From the NCBI GenBank assembly GCA_030052745.1, contig JANBVO010000008.1, forward strand, positions 682,001 to 746,000: a DNA stretch of 64,000 bases, in the 5' to 3' direction. Positions 46,250 to 57,509 of this stretch are shown here, piece after piece. The DNA is from Pleurostoma richardsiae. Lineage: Eukaryota; Ascomycota; Sordariomycetes; Calosphaeriales; Pleurostomataceae. The notes below the pieces were generated by a model, which worked only from the letters and a program-made list of their open reading frames with translations, was not told the origin of the DNA and did not search any database. Position 1 is the stretch's first letter. Every line of letters begins with the position of its first letter. A program made the position numbers and the translations under genes.

Positions 46250-47239
46250 CTTGCTGAAAAGTAGGTACTTTCTCAAAGATGGGGAGAGGCTTCGTGTTTG
46301 TGGTGAAGATAGAAAAATGAGTGTGATGAGGTTGGTTCGAAGTTTGACAAGCCACCAGGCGTTGTCCGAACTTTATCTGGGGTGGGTTGAAGCGGTTTCT
46401 GGACAAACTTATTGCGGAGGGAAACGAACTCAATACAGTCGCGCAGCCACAAGAAATTGGACAATGGTTCATTATCGTCCCAAACGGAATAGCTGCGGCT
46501 GCCGAGTCCCACTTGGGCGAGGTCATGATCCCACGAGAGCATATAAGAGAGGTATCTTGGGTTACCGAATCGCCTCAGACCGTCAAACCCGGCAATCGCA
46601 CGCGAAAGACGGCGATGGTTCGGAGCAGCTTGTCACATCATGGAGCCAGTGGACATCCCCCCAACAGCAAGAGGCGCAAGAATGGGACACTTTTCCCAGA
46701 CGACATCTCCTAGAGGCAGATAGCATGCAGCCAGCTGCGTGATCTGGTGCTCCTTCGTGGCTGCTTGAGAACATTTGAGCAAATATTGCCTGCCCGCCCA
46801 GCTAATTCAATCCTGGGGAGGCTGGGCCGCGGCCCAACAACACCTCGCCGACAGATGCCAAGTATGCAATGAGGCGGCGGAAGTGGTACATTGAGAGATG
46901 ATGCGCTGCTTCTTGGCACCTGGATGTCGAGGAGATGCCACCATCTTCGACCTATGTCCAGCCTTTCCAGATACTGAATACCTGCTCGCTTTGCTGACAT
47001 TTTCACCAAGGTCTGAATTTGGCAGAGGCTACAGAGGTGCTGCCAATACAACAAATCCCAGCCAGCTCGCTGCAAGCAATTTCATTACTGATTGCGAAGT
47101 CATGAGATTATACCATCATCATCGTTATGGAAGTCTTGAAGACCCCACGCGCAAGGAACAGCAATAACTGCCCATCGACATCCAGTATACCGAACAGCAG
47201 AAGTCAATCCTGGCGCGATCCCTGCTTGCAGAATATGTT
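46250..47239. other. CTR promoter region
   Basis: About 1 kb upstream of the copper transporter and downstream of the HHE gene. A TTTGCTCA string (minus strand, 46776-46783) matches the yeast Mac1 core, but several other copies occur in the window. The long plus-strand frame at 45933-46742 runs antisense across the CTR gene and is judged chance. Confidence 0.45.
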
Positions 47240-48300
47240 TCAAGACTTCCTGTCCTCAAACTGCAGTGCCCACAGTTCGCGGGGCTCCCCAGCAGCATCA
47301 CAGCTCGCGAACTTCCACCAGCCGGAGTGCACCAGCCCGGCGATATTGATCAATCCCCACCGAATAGGGCCAGGCATGGGCGGCCAGTTGGCCCACATGC
47401 CGTCCTCGGCATTCTTGTCGAGATTCAATAGGAAGAAAGGAACAACGTCGAAGGTGCCAGCCTTAGTCACTGTGCTCTTGCCCCAAGACTTGAATGTATC
47501 GCTAGCAGCCGCTGCCTCTGGAGTATCGGGCTTCGGGGCGTTTGGATGTTCTGCGAGCTTGGAAATTGTGCCGATCTCGCTGTGGAAGTGGTGCTCGAAA
47601 GGAACCTGGAAGCCCGACATAATGCGATGAAGTTCGGTAGCGGAGAAGTCGGCGGGTGATGTGAGGGAAGAGAGGTAGGTATTGAACTCGGCTAGGCCAG
47701 CTAGGAACGATTCTACCGGTGGGAAGCATCAGCGCATCAGCACGGCACCATCATCGGAAGACCCAACAAACGTACCATGCTCTACGTGAGTCTCGGCAAA
47801 GACGGTCTTGTCGTCCAGCAGCTCCTCGACCTTAGTGAACAGAGTCTCCTCCTCGTCGTCATGGTGCGACTTGACGAACTTAAACCAGGCCAAGGAGTAT
47901 CCGATGAAGTTGGCATTCTCGGCTTCCGGTACGTGAGGTGCCTGTAGAAAAATGGTGTTGTAGCCGCGAAGAATGGCGTTATGGAGGAGGGCCATATGCG
48001 TGGCACCTGTGGTGAAGAGGTCGGTCTGTGCTCAAAATCAGCTGGGTTCTACGCCGAAGAGGCCAGAAGAGCTTCTTGCATGCCCTCTAGTCTCTCTGGC
48101 GACGCTTCAGTCACTAATATTACCTTTTTTGTCGCGTATAGCGGGGTTGTGACCAGCTTGACGGGACCGTCAGCCCATTGTTTTGACGGGGACGGAGCGG
48201 TGGCAGTCATCATGAACGGGGATCGGGTCACGCAGAAGCTGATAAGGACTGTCTGTGCTGCAAGCAGAAGCGACAGTCTAAATGAAGGGAGAGGCGACAT
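47240..48300 (-). CDS. hemerythrin-like HHE domain protein
   Basis: Three exons (48300-48124, 48025-47776, 47712-47240) give 299 aa if the outer ATG is used. That start adds a hydrophobic leader (FRLSLLLAAQTVLISF). A start at MMTATAPS (48213) would give a soluble protein. The family core begins KQWADGPVKLVTTPLYATKKTDLFTTGATHM (shown here only as two halves: KQWADGPVKLVTTP and TDLFTTGATHM). The metal-ligand pattern is His in HMALLHNA, HHDDEEE, TH-x-EHESF and FEHHFHSEI, as in four-helix hemerythrin/HHE proteins that bind a di-iron centre. The C-terminal third (GTFDVVPFFLLNLD, WPPMPGPIRW) is typical of the fungal members. Their role is not settled; oxygen, NO or iron sensing are proposed for the wider family. 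Exon joins keep frame at TKKTDLF and VEHESFLAGL. Confidence 0.9.
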
Positions 48301-48784
48301 CCCGAGATAAAAAACAAATGTGAAGGAGGAGAAGCAGGCATCTCCGGAGATGGATTGGTGGTACGATTCTTTGCCCGGAGAGCTGCGATGTCGTGCTTCT
48401 AGGTCCTGGCTTTACCCAGCTTCCGTGCTTGCAGAGCTGCCCTTCAGGGCGCTGCTGATTAAATGCCGGCGTCCCATTGGCCTTGTGCCGCCAAGTACAA
48501 GGGGTCCTGCGTGAAGTGCATGCACTAAAAGTGTCCGAAGCGCATCTCCCGGAAGTGGACAATCCCCGAGGCCTACACCCCAGGAGACGATCCCACCGAC
48601 ACGGACTTCAGGTCTGACGCAAGGTGCTGCTGCCATCCGATGTGCGTCTTAATAGGTACTCGACCTCAGCGAGGTCGAATCTTTTAGCCGGACGACGTCG
48701 AGAGGGATTTTGACTTGGACACGATGCGGATCTCGTATCCGTTAGCATGCTTCTCATGCGGAACGCAACCTCGCGAATGGCAGA
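48301..48784. other. spacer
   Basis: Promoter of the HHE gene and 3' flank of the mannosyltransferase gene. No gene is seen. Confidence 0.5.
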
Positions 48785-50251
48785 TCAAATCAATTCAACC
48801 AAGCCCAACTCCGAATCCACTGATTTGGCCATGTCCATTGACCTCTGCAGGACGTCCTTTTCTTGGTCGGTCAATTCCCTCACTAGGCTGTCGCGCATAC
48901 AGCTCATGTCTTCTTTCCTGGCGCCCTTGACCCACTCCCCGTCCATCGTCCAGTGCGTCGGCACCTCGAAGGTCGTGGGATCGGTCATCTTGTTCTTCAG
49001 CAGACCTCCGTTATACCACAGCAGCCGGTCGTGTTCATCAACGTGGGCAATCACGAAGCTGCAGACCTTCTGCTCGCCGGAGTCGATCTGGCCTGGCTGC
49101 CAGCCCACAATACCACCGTAGTGGGCCTCGAACGCGTAAGTCGACCCGGCCAGCTCGAAACCAAACCACCAGCTCTCCTTATCGCCGTAGGTCATCCTGT
49201 ACGTAACCTCCTCGCGCACAGCATGCGTGTTCTGCCAGGCCACGTGCAGCAGGCCCAGCAGCACGTCCAGCCGGGACTTGTCCACGACTACCACTCCCGA
49301 GTCGCCCTCCTCGGCAAACTCCTCTGTCCACACTAGGCTCTTGTTCAGCTGTGGGCCCGGATGTATGACCTGCGCGTGCCACCACTCGTGACGCTCCTTG
49401 AATCCGTGCTGCCACAGCTTGCGGTCGTGGAAGAGGAGAACGCCGTTATCCATGTACTGCTTCTGCGCAAAAAGCGCTTCTGGTGACTGTAGGAACACGG
49501 CGTCTGCATCTAGCAAGATCACTTGCTTGAACCTGCTAGCTAGCACTGCGAAGGCTTTGATGGCCCATCCTCCAGATGCCAGCTGCAAGGTCTCGTCATC
49601 AAGGACATCGAGGATGTTAAGGAACTCGATCTTTCCAACGCCCGAGTCTTCCCCCAGCGTGGCAAGTGCATCTCGCTTGTCTGCCGGTAGGTCGTCGTCG
49701 CCAGCATACACAATCTGAATGGGTAGCTGCGTCTGCAGAACTCGCCTCAGGCCGACAATTGAATGGCAGGCAAAGCGGAACGTGCCGGAGCCCGTGGGTA
49801 TCACGATGCCGCGCTCTCCTGTGAAGCTGCGCCGAAGGTCGCTGAAGGGTGTCGCGGTGGTCTTGTTCTTTCGAAGGAAGGGGAATATCGACCCGGTGAC
49901 GGCCTCTGTTGCGTTCTGCACTTGTTGTTGCTCCTGTCCGGGTACCGTACCATCGGCCAACTCAATCCATTGCCGCAGGATCCGTAGCCTGCCACCCAGC
50001 TCGCCAAACCGGGCTTCATAGGGGGGTTGTATAGGGAAATCATTGAAGTGCTGGGCGGCGAGCTCGATGAGGTCCGCTTCGGCGGTGGACACGGAGCGCA
50101 GTCGATTGTCGGAGCTTCGAGCCAAGCCGCCCGACGCCCGGCTGCCAAGATTAAGCTGGACGGAAGCCCAGAGGATCCACAGCACTAGAGCCCCGACGAC
50201 GAAGACCACCATGGAGAGGCCCCTGGGACCGCCGGCGGGAAAAGTGAGCAT
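48785..50251 (-). CDS. GT71 alpha-1,3-mannosyltransferase (Mnn1-like)
   Basis: A single exon of 488 aa from the ATG at 50251. An in-frame ATG at 50401 would add 50 unlikely residues ahead of the membrane anchor. The product is a type II Golgi protein: a short cytosolic tail, then one anchor (LSMVVFVVGALVLWILWASV, about residues 11-30), a stem, and a luminal catalytic domain. The GT71 signatures are GIVIPTGSGTFRFACHSIVG, PIQIVYAGDDDLP, GWAIKAFAVLASRFKQVILLD (given in part), the DADAVFLQ metal site (DxD) and EGDSGVVVVDKSR. Enzymes of this family transfer mannose from GDP-mannose in alpha-1,3 linkage to N- or O-glycans of secreted and wall proteins. Part of the C terminus (LLWYNGGLLKNK) is also conserved. 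The gene is intact. Confidence 0.93.
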   Translation of the reverse strand: MLTFPAGGPRGLSMVVFVVGALVLWILWASVQLNLGSRASGGLARSSDNRLRSVSTAEADLIELAAQHFNDFPIQPPYEARFGELGGRLRILRQWIELADGTVPGQEQQQVQNATEAVTGSIFPFLRKNKTTATPFSDLRRSFTGERGIVIPTGSGTFRFACHSIVGLRRVLQTQLPIQIVYAGDDDLPADKRDALATLGEDSGVGKIEFLNILDVLDDETLQLASGGWAIKAFAVLASRFKQVILLDADAVFLQSPEALFAQKQYMDNGVLLFHDRKLWQHGFKERHEWWHAQVIHPGPQLNKSLVWTEEFAEEGDSGVVVVDKSRLDVLLGLLHVAWQNTHAVREEVTYRMTYGDKESWWFGFELAGSTYAFEAHYGGIVGWQPGQIDSGEQKVCSFVIAHVDEHDRLLWYNGGLLKNKMTDPTTFEVPTHWTMDGEWVKGARKEDMSCMRDSLVRELTDQEKDVLQRSMDMAKSVDSELGLVELI

Positions 50252-51976
50252 CGTGGTTGATTTTGGGGTGAGAAACGCGAGGCGAGGCCGCCTCGAGGCG
50301 TGTCGCGTCCTTGGAATCTTTTGTTCCAGGGCAAGGCAGGAGCCTGACTGGCGTGGAAGTGCATACGTACGTCCTCCTTTATGGTGTGGATCACCCGTCA
50401 TCCAATAGTCACTTACGTGGCTTGCGCCAGACAGCAGCTCTTATTCCAAAATGTCCTAGACTGTCGATCTGGAGTGAGAGGACTGCCTGAAGCCGGGCCA
50501 AATGCCACGCACTATGTGTTCCTGACCTTACACACTCTGCCAGACCTCGAGGCCGCCTCGAGACCGCGCGAATGAAGCGCAATCATAGCCTGCTTTGAAA
50601 AGCAAGCGCCTTTAACAGTGAGGCATGTGCGTCTCAAATGAGGTAGAATTTCGAGGTAGAATTTCGGGGCAAAATGAAGCCACCTCTACCTACCTACCTT
50701 GGTAGACAGTATGTCATTGGTCAAGACTCTCTCTTATATCGGTGGTCGGCGTCTTCATAGACTTTGCCGTGTACTGCATAGTAGTTGTTCTTGTCCTCAA
50801 ATCCCCGATCTGGATAGTAAAGCTACGTACCTAGGTAGCTAGCCCTTTTAGCAACGAGACCCGGCCGAGTGTTCTCTCCGCGTCACATGCTGATACTTCA
50901 CTTCAACATTTGCTCAACCGCGACCTCACGCACTCACATCCGTATATGCTATCGGAGTTGTCCCTCAACAGTTGTGATCACGAGAACAACTTGACAAGAT
51001 ATTTCCAGGTCCTTGGAGCATCTCAAGGAGCATCTTGATCCAACTACTCCATGGTTAATTGATTCAGCAGGTAATCGTCCAAAGGACCCTCCTAATAGCA
51101 GATGCATGACGCATAACAGTTTAGTCAGAAGTCGGGACCCGTGGCGTACTCGGAGGTTATACTTGATGTGCCCTATGACATGAGACAATGCGTCCCAGCT
51201 TTATGGCGATTCTGAGAGACAATCCAGACCAGTCCGCTGCATACGTCCGGTGCCTTGCACGCGTGTATCATATACAACTACGAGATAATAAGTATGCTCT
51301 ATGGGCCACGCTCGAGGAGTCGAAGGGAGTAGTATCCGGGTGCGCAGAGGTGTCTACCAATGATCCTCTGCGCAGTGCACAGAAGCCGATGGCCCGTTGA
51401 CCCATTGACACTACGATTTGGACGTGATTGACCTAAAACTGTCTGGCTTGTAGTGTATTGGGTTACGGGGATCGTAGTACAAGTCATCTCCCAACGTCGG
51501 GTCCGAAGAATGGGGGTCTTTCATCATTGTACTTGTTAGCCCTTCCACGGGCATTTTCCTGCCTGACTATCCCACGACGTGCATGCCTTTTCGCATGCAG
51601 GCTATCTGACGGCCCAGCTTGCTATCTGCTGGCAGCTTTCTGTCCTTCTCAGCTATCATCTGTCAGTGCAAGTTAGGTCTTCAACATCCTTATACGCGTA
51701 ATTGCATATTATGAGGCGGCATGCACGGACCACGGAGTACAACTCCGTCCATCTTCGCTTCCATCGTTCCACCGCTTCCCCTATCCGTATTCCGTCGCAT
51801 CAGCGCGATGACGCCTTCGCTGGAACCTTGGCGATCAAGACAGATATGTCGGAGAGTCGGCATTACCTCGTCTTTCGCACGGAACTTTGCGAGCATTTTG
51901 TTCTCTCAAGAACGCGGCACCTTACCGTGTGACCCGACCACATCCTCCACGAAGTCAGGTCTGCATCCCAAGCATC
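50252..51976. other. divergent spacer between GT71 and sulfatase genes
   Basis: About 1.7 kb holds both promoters. It contains CTACC repeats at 50684-50700, a TACCTAGGTA palindrome near 50830 and a 13-base tandem at 50641-50666. Open frames are short and unrecognised. Confidence 0.5.
50641..50666. repeat. 13-bp tandem duplication
   Basis: Two perfect adjacent copies of AGGTAGAATTTCG are seen in the promoter-side DNA of the GT71 gene. Confidence 0.8.
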
Positions 51977-53471
51977 ATGTCCACTGATTCTCTCAAGCCG
52001 AATGTCGTTCTTATCCTCGCCGATAATCTTGGCTGGGGAGAGTTGGGATGCTACGGCGGAGGCGCCTTACGAGGCGCCGAGACTCCACGGATCGATGCCT
52101 TTGCCAAGCAGGGCCTTCTGCTCCATAACTTCAATGTCGAGAGCGACTGTGTGCCTACGCGCTCGGCACTGATGACCGGGAGGCATCCAGTCCGCACCGG
52201 TTGTCAACAATCAGTCCCGGCCGGTCTCCCTCAAGGCCTGCAGACCTGGGAGAAGACTCTGCCAGAAGTACTGAGAGAGAGCGGCTATATCAGCGCTCAC
52301 CATGGCAAATGGCACTTGGGCGACATCCAAGGTCGGTATCCGAGTGATAGAGGCTTCGATGAATGGTACGGCATTCCGAGGACGACCGACGAGACTCAGT
52401 TCACCTCCGCTCCTGGGTTCGATCCCGAAGTGGTCGAGATGCCCTATATTATGAAGGGAAAGGCTGGCACGCCGTCCGAGAATGTGCGAATATATGACCT
52501 GGAACAGAGACGACTGATCGACGAAGTCCTAGTGGAGCAGTCTAAAGACTGGCTTAGCCGGCAAGTAGCTGCTAAAACACCCTTCTTCCTCTACCATCCC
52601 TTGGTTCATCTCCATTTCCCCACGTTGCCCCATCGCGACTTTGAGGGCAGGACAAAACAAGGAGACTTTGCGGATTCGATGATTGAGATGGACTACCGGG
52701 TTGGCCAGTTGCTTGACCACATCGACTCTTTGGGTGTAGCGGGCAATACTGTCGTGATATTTGCCTCTGATAATGGGCCAGACTTTCGCTCTCCCTGGCG
52801 AGGCACAGCCGGTCCATGGTCGGGGACGATGCACACAGCAAGTAAGCAGTGCCTAGAGTGATTTAGTCTTTCTTTTCTCTCCGAGTTTCGTTGTCTCACA
52901 TAGACCCAGCTTCTGCTCGCGAGTGATCCTTTGGGCTTGCAATCTGATGCCGAAGAGGACTGGAAGTAGTGTTCGCTAATCCCAGACTCTTGTAGTGGAG
53001 GGCAGTCTTCGGGTACCCTTCATTATCCGATGGCCCGGCCGTGTCCCAGAAGGTGTAACGTCTAATGAGATAGTACACGTCACCGATCTGTTCTGCACCA
53101 TAATCAGCATCACCAAGTCAAAATTGCCCACTGATCGCCCAATCGACGGAATCGACCAGACACCACTATTCATCGACCCCCAAGGAACCAAATCACCGCG
53201 CGAGGGTTTCCTCTTCTATATAAAGCAAGAGTTGCGTGCCATCAAATGGAGGGATTGGAAGATGCACTACGTCTGGGAGCCGGAGGTCAACAAGTCCTCA
53301 GGCCGGCTAGAATCGCCGTACTTGTTCAACACGACTAGAGACCCTAAAGAGGACACAGACATCCTCCAATACAATACGTGGGTCGCTCAGCCCATGTTGA
53401 GGATGAGGCGAGCTTTCGAGAAGAGTCTGAAGGAGGACCCCGCGCCGCCGGATCCCCTGAAGCACTTGTAA
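51977..53471 (+). CDS. arylsulfatase-type sulfatase
   Basis: Two exons (51977-52841 and 52996-53471, 154-nt intron) give 446 aa. The active-site Cys that becomes formylglycine lies in CVPTRSALMTGR (C-x-P-x-R, about residue 55), and KWHLGD (catalytic Lys/His) and ASDNGPD (metal Asp/Asn) are present. The first metal motif reads ADNLGWGELGCYGGG rather than the more common ADDLG; I recall that variant from a bacterial arylsulfatase branch with the same GGG-x-LRGA-x-TPRID continuation. There is no signal peptide, so the enzyme may be cytosolic and act on imported sulfate esters. The intron splits GTMHTA/MEGSLRVPF, which is the normal continuous sequence. It heads a row of four plus-strand genes. 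The substrate is unknown. Confidence 0.92.
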
Positions 53472-53799
53472 TCCTGTTGTTGTTGGAAGTGCCTGGCAGT
53501 AGTAGTGCAAGTATCTGCATATACCTAGAGAAAGCAGCTGAAGGAAGCATGTGCCTAGCTGTTCGTTTCGCGAGGACGATGTAGTTAAGAATCGAAGTAT
53601 TTCATTCTCGCATAGAATCCGCGCTTCCGCCAGGTTGACCTGTGTTGTAGGATGTCGGACAATCGGACAAGGTTTAATCCGAAGGTCTTACAGCGTCAAA
53701 GTTCCATGCGGTGGAGGTACCCTAGGCGCTATCACGACGACGACCGAGTCGAAGGTACCTCAGCTTCTCAGTTCCAGGTTCCATCGCCATCATTTACGT
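53472..53799. other. promoter of the zinc-cluster regulator
   Basis: This 328-base spacer separates two same-strand genes; nothing specific was recognised. Confidence 0.45.
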
Positions 53800-56259
53800 A
53801 TGCTTTCGTCCACGTCCCGCTCATCTGGTAGGGGCCTGAGAAATGCCAGAAAAACGTATATCGTATGTGACAGCCTTCAAAGTCTGTGTTCCCTGGCTAA
53901 CATGTCTTAAAGCTGCAAGAGATGTCAGCAAAGAAAGGTACATATCGACTCCGACCTCATCCTCGTCATCCGCTTCCTGAAATGAGGGGCTAACGGTAAG
54001 ACAGATCCGCTGCTCTCGGACCTCACCATGCGTCAATTGTTCCATGGCCAAGGTCAAGTGCGAGTTTCGGGACAATGACCACAAACGTGCGCCTGTGTCC
54101 CGTGAGTATGTTGACGCGCTTGAGCGCCGCATCTCCTCGCTTGAGAGCTTGCTATTGAGGCTCAAGGGGGCATCTAGCGAGGAGCGGCAGGCCTTGCTTG
54201 ACGCCGTTGCGTTTCAGGATCATTTGCGACCTGAAGAGCCCCGAGAAACCGACGCTGAGGCAGCGCTAGGCGAGGCGATGGCTAAGGCTTCGCTTCGGGA
54301 GACTACAGAAGGTGAGGCTTCTATAATGGATATCCATTACATCCTCTTGCGCAGACTAATCTCCCATGTAGGATCTTTAGTATATCACGGTCCTACAAGC
54401 ATCTTCACCAACGAGTTGGCATACACAGAAGTCGCTGTGAGCTTGCCGACGGCTGCTTCTTCTTGCCTGGAAGATCCTGCAAGCCTGCACACTCCAACAA
54501 TATGCTTGTGTGCTGCCCTTTTCTTCATATGGCAATATCCACAGTTCATGTTTATTGACTGCGAGGCGTTCATACGAGACTTTGACAGCAATCCTAACGA
54601 TGGCGAATTCTGCTCCCAGCCCCTGATCTATGCTGTATGCGCCATAGGAGCCTTGATGTCGCCAGACGCCGGTATAAGAGCCGCTTCTGCCAGCTTCGCC
54701 GACTCCGCGGAAGCGCTCCTCACTTCACAGGGGTTAGGCACCCCGCGTGTCCCATCAGTGCAGGCATTGCTCTGCTGCGCATATTATGAAGTGGGAAAAG
54801 GTAATTTATCGAAGGGATGGCTGTATTCAGGTGAGCAAGTTGTGCCCATTCAATTAGCAAGTCTAATCCAAGGATGAATAGGGATGGCGTTTAGAATGGG
54901 GCAAGATTTAGGCTTTCAGCGTGACCCTACCAATTGGGAACGCAAAAATCGGAGGATACCACCTCTTTTTGACAATGAATTTAGACGGAGACTATACTGG
55001 GGCTGCTTTCTATCAGATAAGTTCGTCCTCCCTCAGAGACGGGCGCTACTTCCCACAGTTACGAGATACGAGATTGCTAAAGCCGCCGTACTTCACCTTT
55101 GACAGGGTCTTCAGCTTGTTTCTCGGCCGCCCGACGTTTATGCACGAGACAGACGCAGACGTTGACATTAGCGAACCCCTGCCGTATGTCCCTGAAGTCG
55201 CGAATTGTTTGCAATGATGCTGACTCAATTAGGATCGATCGTTCTATCTGGGAGCATTGGCTAGACTCCCACAACCTCAGCTTTCTTAAGCTGACACGGC
55301 CTGCTGGCCCGAAATTAACACACTTGTTCAACCAGCAAGTAGAAATAGGGCGAATAATACACGATATGTTGGCCAACACATTTGCTCCACGAGGCAAGAA
55401 GAATCCTAAGCCAAGAGCGTGGACAGAAGTCTCTCTGAACAAGCTTAATGCCAGACTGATAGCTTGGCATGAGGCACTACCCACTGCCATGAGATGGAAG
55501 AAGTGGTGGACAAGCAAAGACGTGCTGCACCCAAACGTGGCTGTGCTACAGTGAGGCCTGTCTGGTTCCCCAGTGACTTCGATATGCTGACGATTATGAT
55601 GCAGTACACTATATCATAGCACTCGGATCTGCCTCAATCTACCATTCATAACTTCCATCACGTCTTCTGCACCTGCCGATAGCAGCGGCCCAGCGAAGCA
55701 GTTCTCTGGACTTTTCCAGGTCTGTGCATCCTCAACTGAGGCCATTGTTGCTGTCATGCAGCGCTTCAAGAGCCAGTACACTCTCGGCAACGCACCCTTT
55801 ATCTTCGTGTACGGTGCCATCGTGGCGACAAACTCCGTCCTCGTAACGTCTCGGCATATGGAAAATCCAGCTCTCCAAGTCAAAGACACATACCTACCTG
55901 CTCTGGACAGCGCCCTGCAAGAGATGTCTGTGTCGTGGGCCCTTGCAGGAAAGGCAAGAACCAAACTCAGGGATGCAATAATAGCGAGGCAGCAACGGCA
56001 GCCTTCTCTTCCGGGTCAGACAGCGCCAGGACACGTGCAGAGTGATCCCGAGCCAGCCGTCGTGACACCAGAGTTCAATCCGCTGGGAAGTATTACAGCA
56101 CAAGGGTTTGACTTTGACAGCCCGGAGCAATACACCTGGGATCCCATGAGCCTGATCAATGGCGAGACAGCTTATTGGGCTGCTCCGAATGACGATATTC
56201 TTGCTGGGCTTGACCTGGACTTTCTAGATGCTATGCCAGGCTCGGGGGGGCCTGTTTAG
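53800..56259 (+). CDS. Zn2-Cys6 transcription factor, nitrate-regulator-like architecture
   Basis: Seven exons (53800-53855, 53913-53937, 54005-54830, 54882-55020, 55106-55183, 55233-55550, 55605-56259) give 698 aa. The zinc cluster comes from the first three exons: TCKRCQQRK, then IRC, then SPCVNC and SMAKVKC, giving C-x2-C-x6-C-x5-C-x2-C-x6-C. The second exon is only 25 nt. A linker and coiled coil follow (EYVDALERRISSLESLLLRL). The fungal_trans domain has GKGNLSKGWLYSGMAFRMGQDLGFQRDP, written here as the halves NLSKGWLYSG and MAFRMGQDLGF, then RRRLYWGCFLSDK, LFLGRPT and LHTLYHSTRICL, each restored by splicing. The C terminus is acidic and aromatic (DILAGLDLDFLD), resembling an activation domain. 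It lies directly upstream of the siderophore transporter, so that gene is a natural target candidate. Confidence 0.92.
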
Positions 56260-57509
56260 CGAGAATAAAGCCGCGATGCGTGGGCATCGCCGACCCTTTT
56301 CCCCCACAAACAGCCTTGCTGCCAGGTTCGACCGTCTGTTGTCTTCTCTTTTCACTGAAAGCTGCTAATTTGGTGGCAAAGGACAAGTACAACTGCACTG
56401 CTAGCAGTCTCGACTGGTCCGGTACGTTGAAGGATCAGCGCGTGTCAACACCGCCTGCATGAGCCACTGAACCACAAACGGAATGTTTAATTCGTGGTTC
56501 TCGGCGTGTATTTGCCCACAGCTCTCTAGGACCACTTGAAGAAGCACAGCCGACCAGCACGTAATGACGGGTTGGTGTGTCAAGAGGGGAAATATTTCCC
56601 CATATCAGGGCCTAACCATCACACCCCCTCGCCCTTATTATTCGAAGGCGCTTGGGCGGTGTGGGAGCTTCTAGCCTAGTTTGCCTCTCATCGGTTCGCC
56701 GAAGGTTAGTCCTCTGTGTACTCTGTCAGTCCCCTGCGTACGGCCTTCCTCTTGCATGATATGTCCTTCTCATTGCATAGTCTCCTCTAGTACCACCCCG
56801 CGATCTGCAATCTAACTAGCTTCCCAGGATATAAACGGTGCACGGACCACGGGGACCATCTCCGTCGGACTTGACTTCTGCCCCCTTCCAGCAAAGCCTG
56901 AAGCACGCAGGATCAGGATACCAGTCGGACAAAGAACTCCGCGGTGACGATGGGGTTCGCTGCCCGTCGGACTCGAGGGTTGTCCTCTTATCGCGTCATA
57001 TGAGCTCGTATGCTAGAGGCCTAACTGCTAGAGACCTGTCCCTCGGAGGGGTTCATGTGGCTAGCGCAAGGTGATAACGCGGCTCCACTGCAGCACTGGA
57101 CTTGATATGCATTTAGCTATCGCTAGGCCTTGTATCATACTGCAGCTTTCCGACACTACTAAGTTCGCTGGCCATGCTTTTACGCGGGGAACGGATATTG
57201 TGATATAAATCCATGCCACAGATGGGCTATCTAAGAAGAGTAAGGAGCTACGTACCTCAAGCAGCGAAACACGTTAGTACTGCCCGAAAACTGGTCTGGT
57301 CGAGATAACGCGATTTCGATAGAGATTTGTGTGATGGCTGTGTGCTTCGAGCACGCTTCATAGCATGGCGTTGAGGCTGGAGATATAAGAACTCCACATC
57401 CTGTCGTGCCAAACAGTCCCATGGGCTTTTCTGCAAGGCGATAATTTGATCTCGAGACAAGTCATCCAGGTACTGTTCGACTCTCAGCAAGTTCCTCGTC
57501 TAGCCACCC
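56260..57509. promoter_or_regulatory. promoter region of the siderophore transporter
   Basis: About 1.25 kb of non-coding DNA. Simple GATAA elements occur (57073-57077, 57304-57308), but no full ATCWGATAA site of the iron repressor SreA/Urbs1 type is seen here. No gene is supported. Confidence 0.4.

Noticed and set aside
45933-46742. 269-codon plus-strand open frame
   Set aside because: It runs antisense across the CTR gene and its promoter, with no motif and no splice-consistent structure.
46776-46783. TTTGCTCA (Mac1-type copper element) upstream of the CTR gene
   Set aside because: An eight-base word is expected about twice in this window by chance, and further copies occur at 34938, near 34650 and at 50909, away from copper genes.
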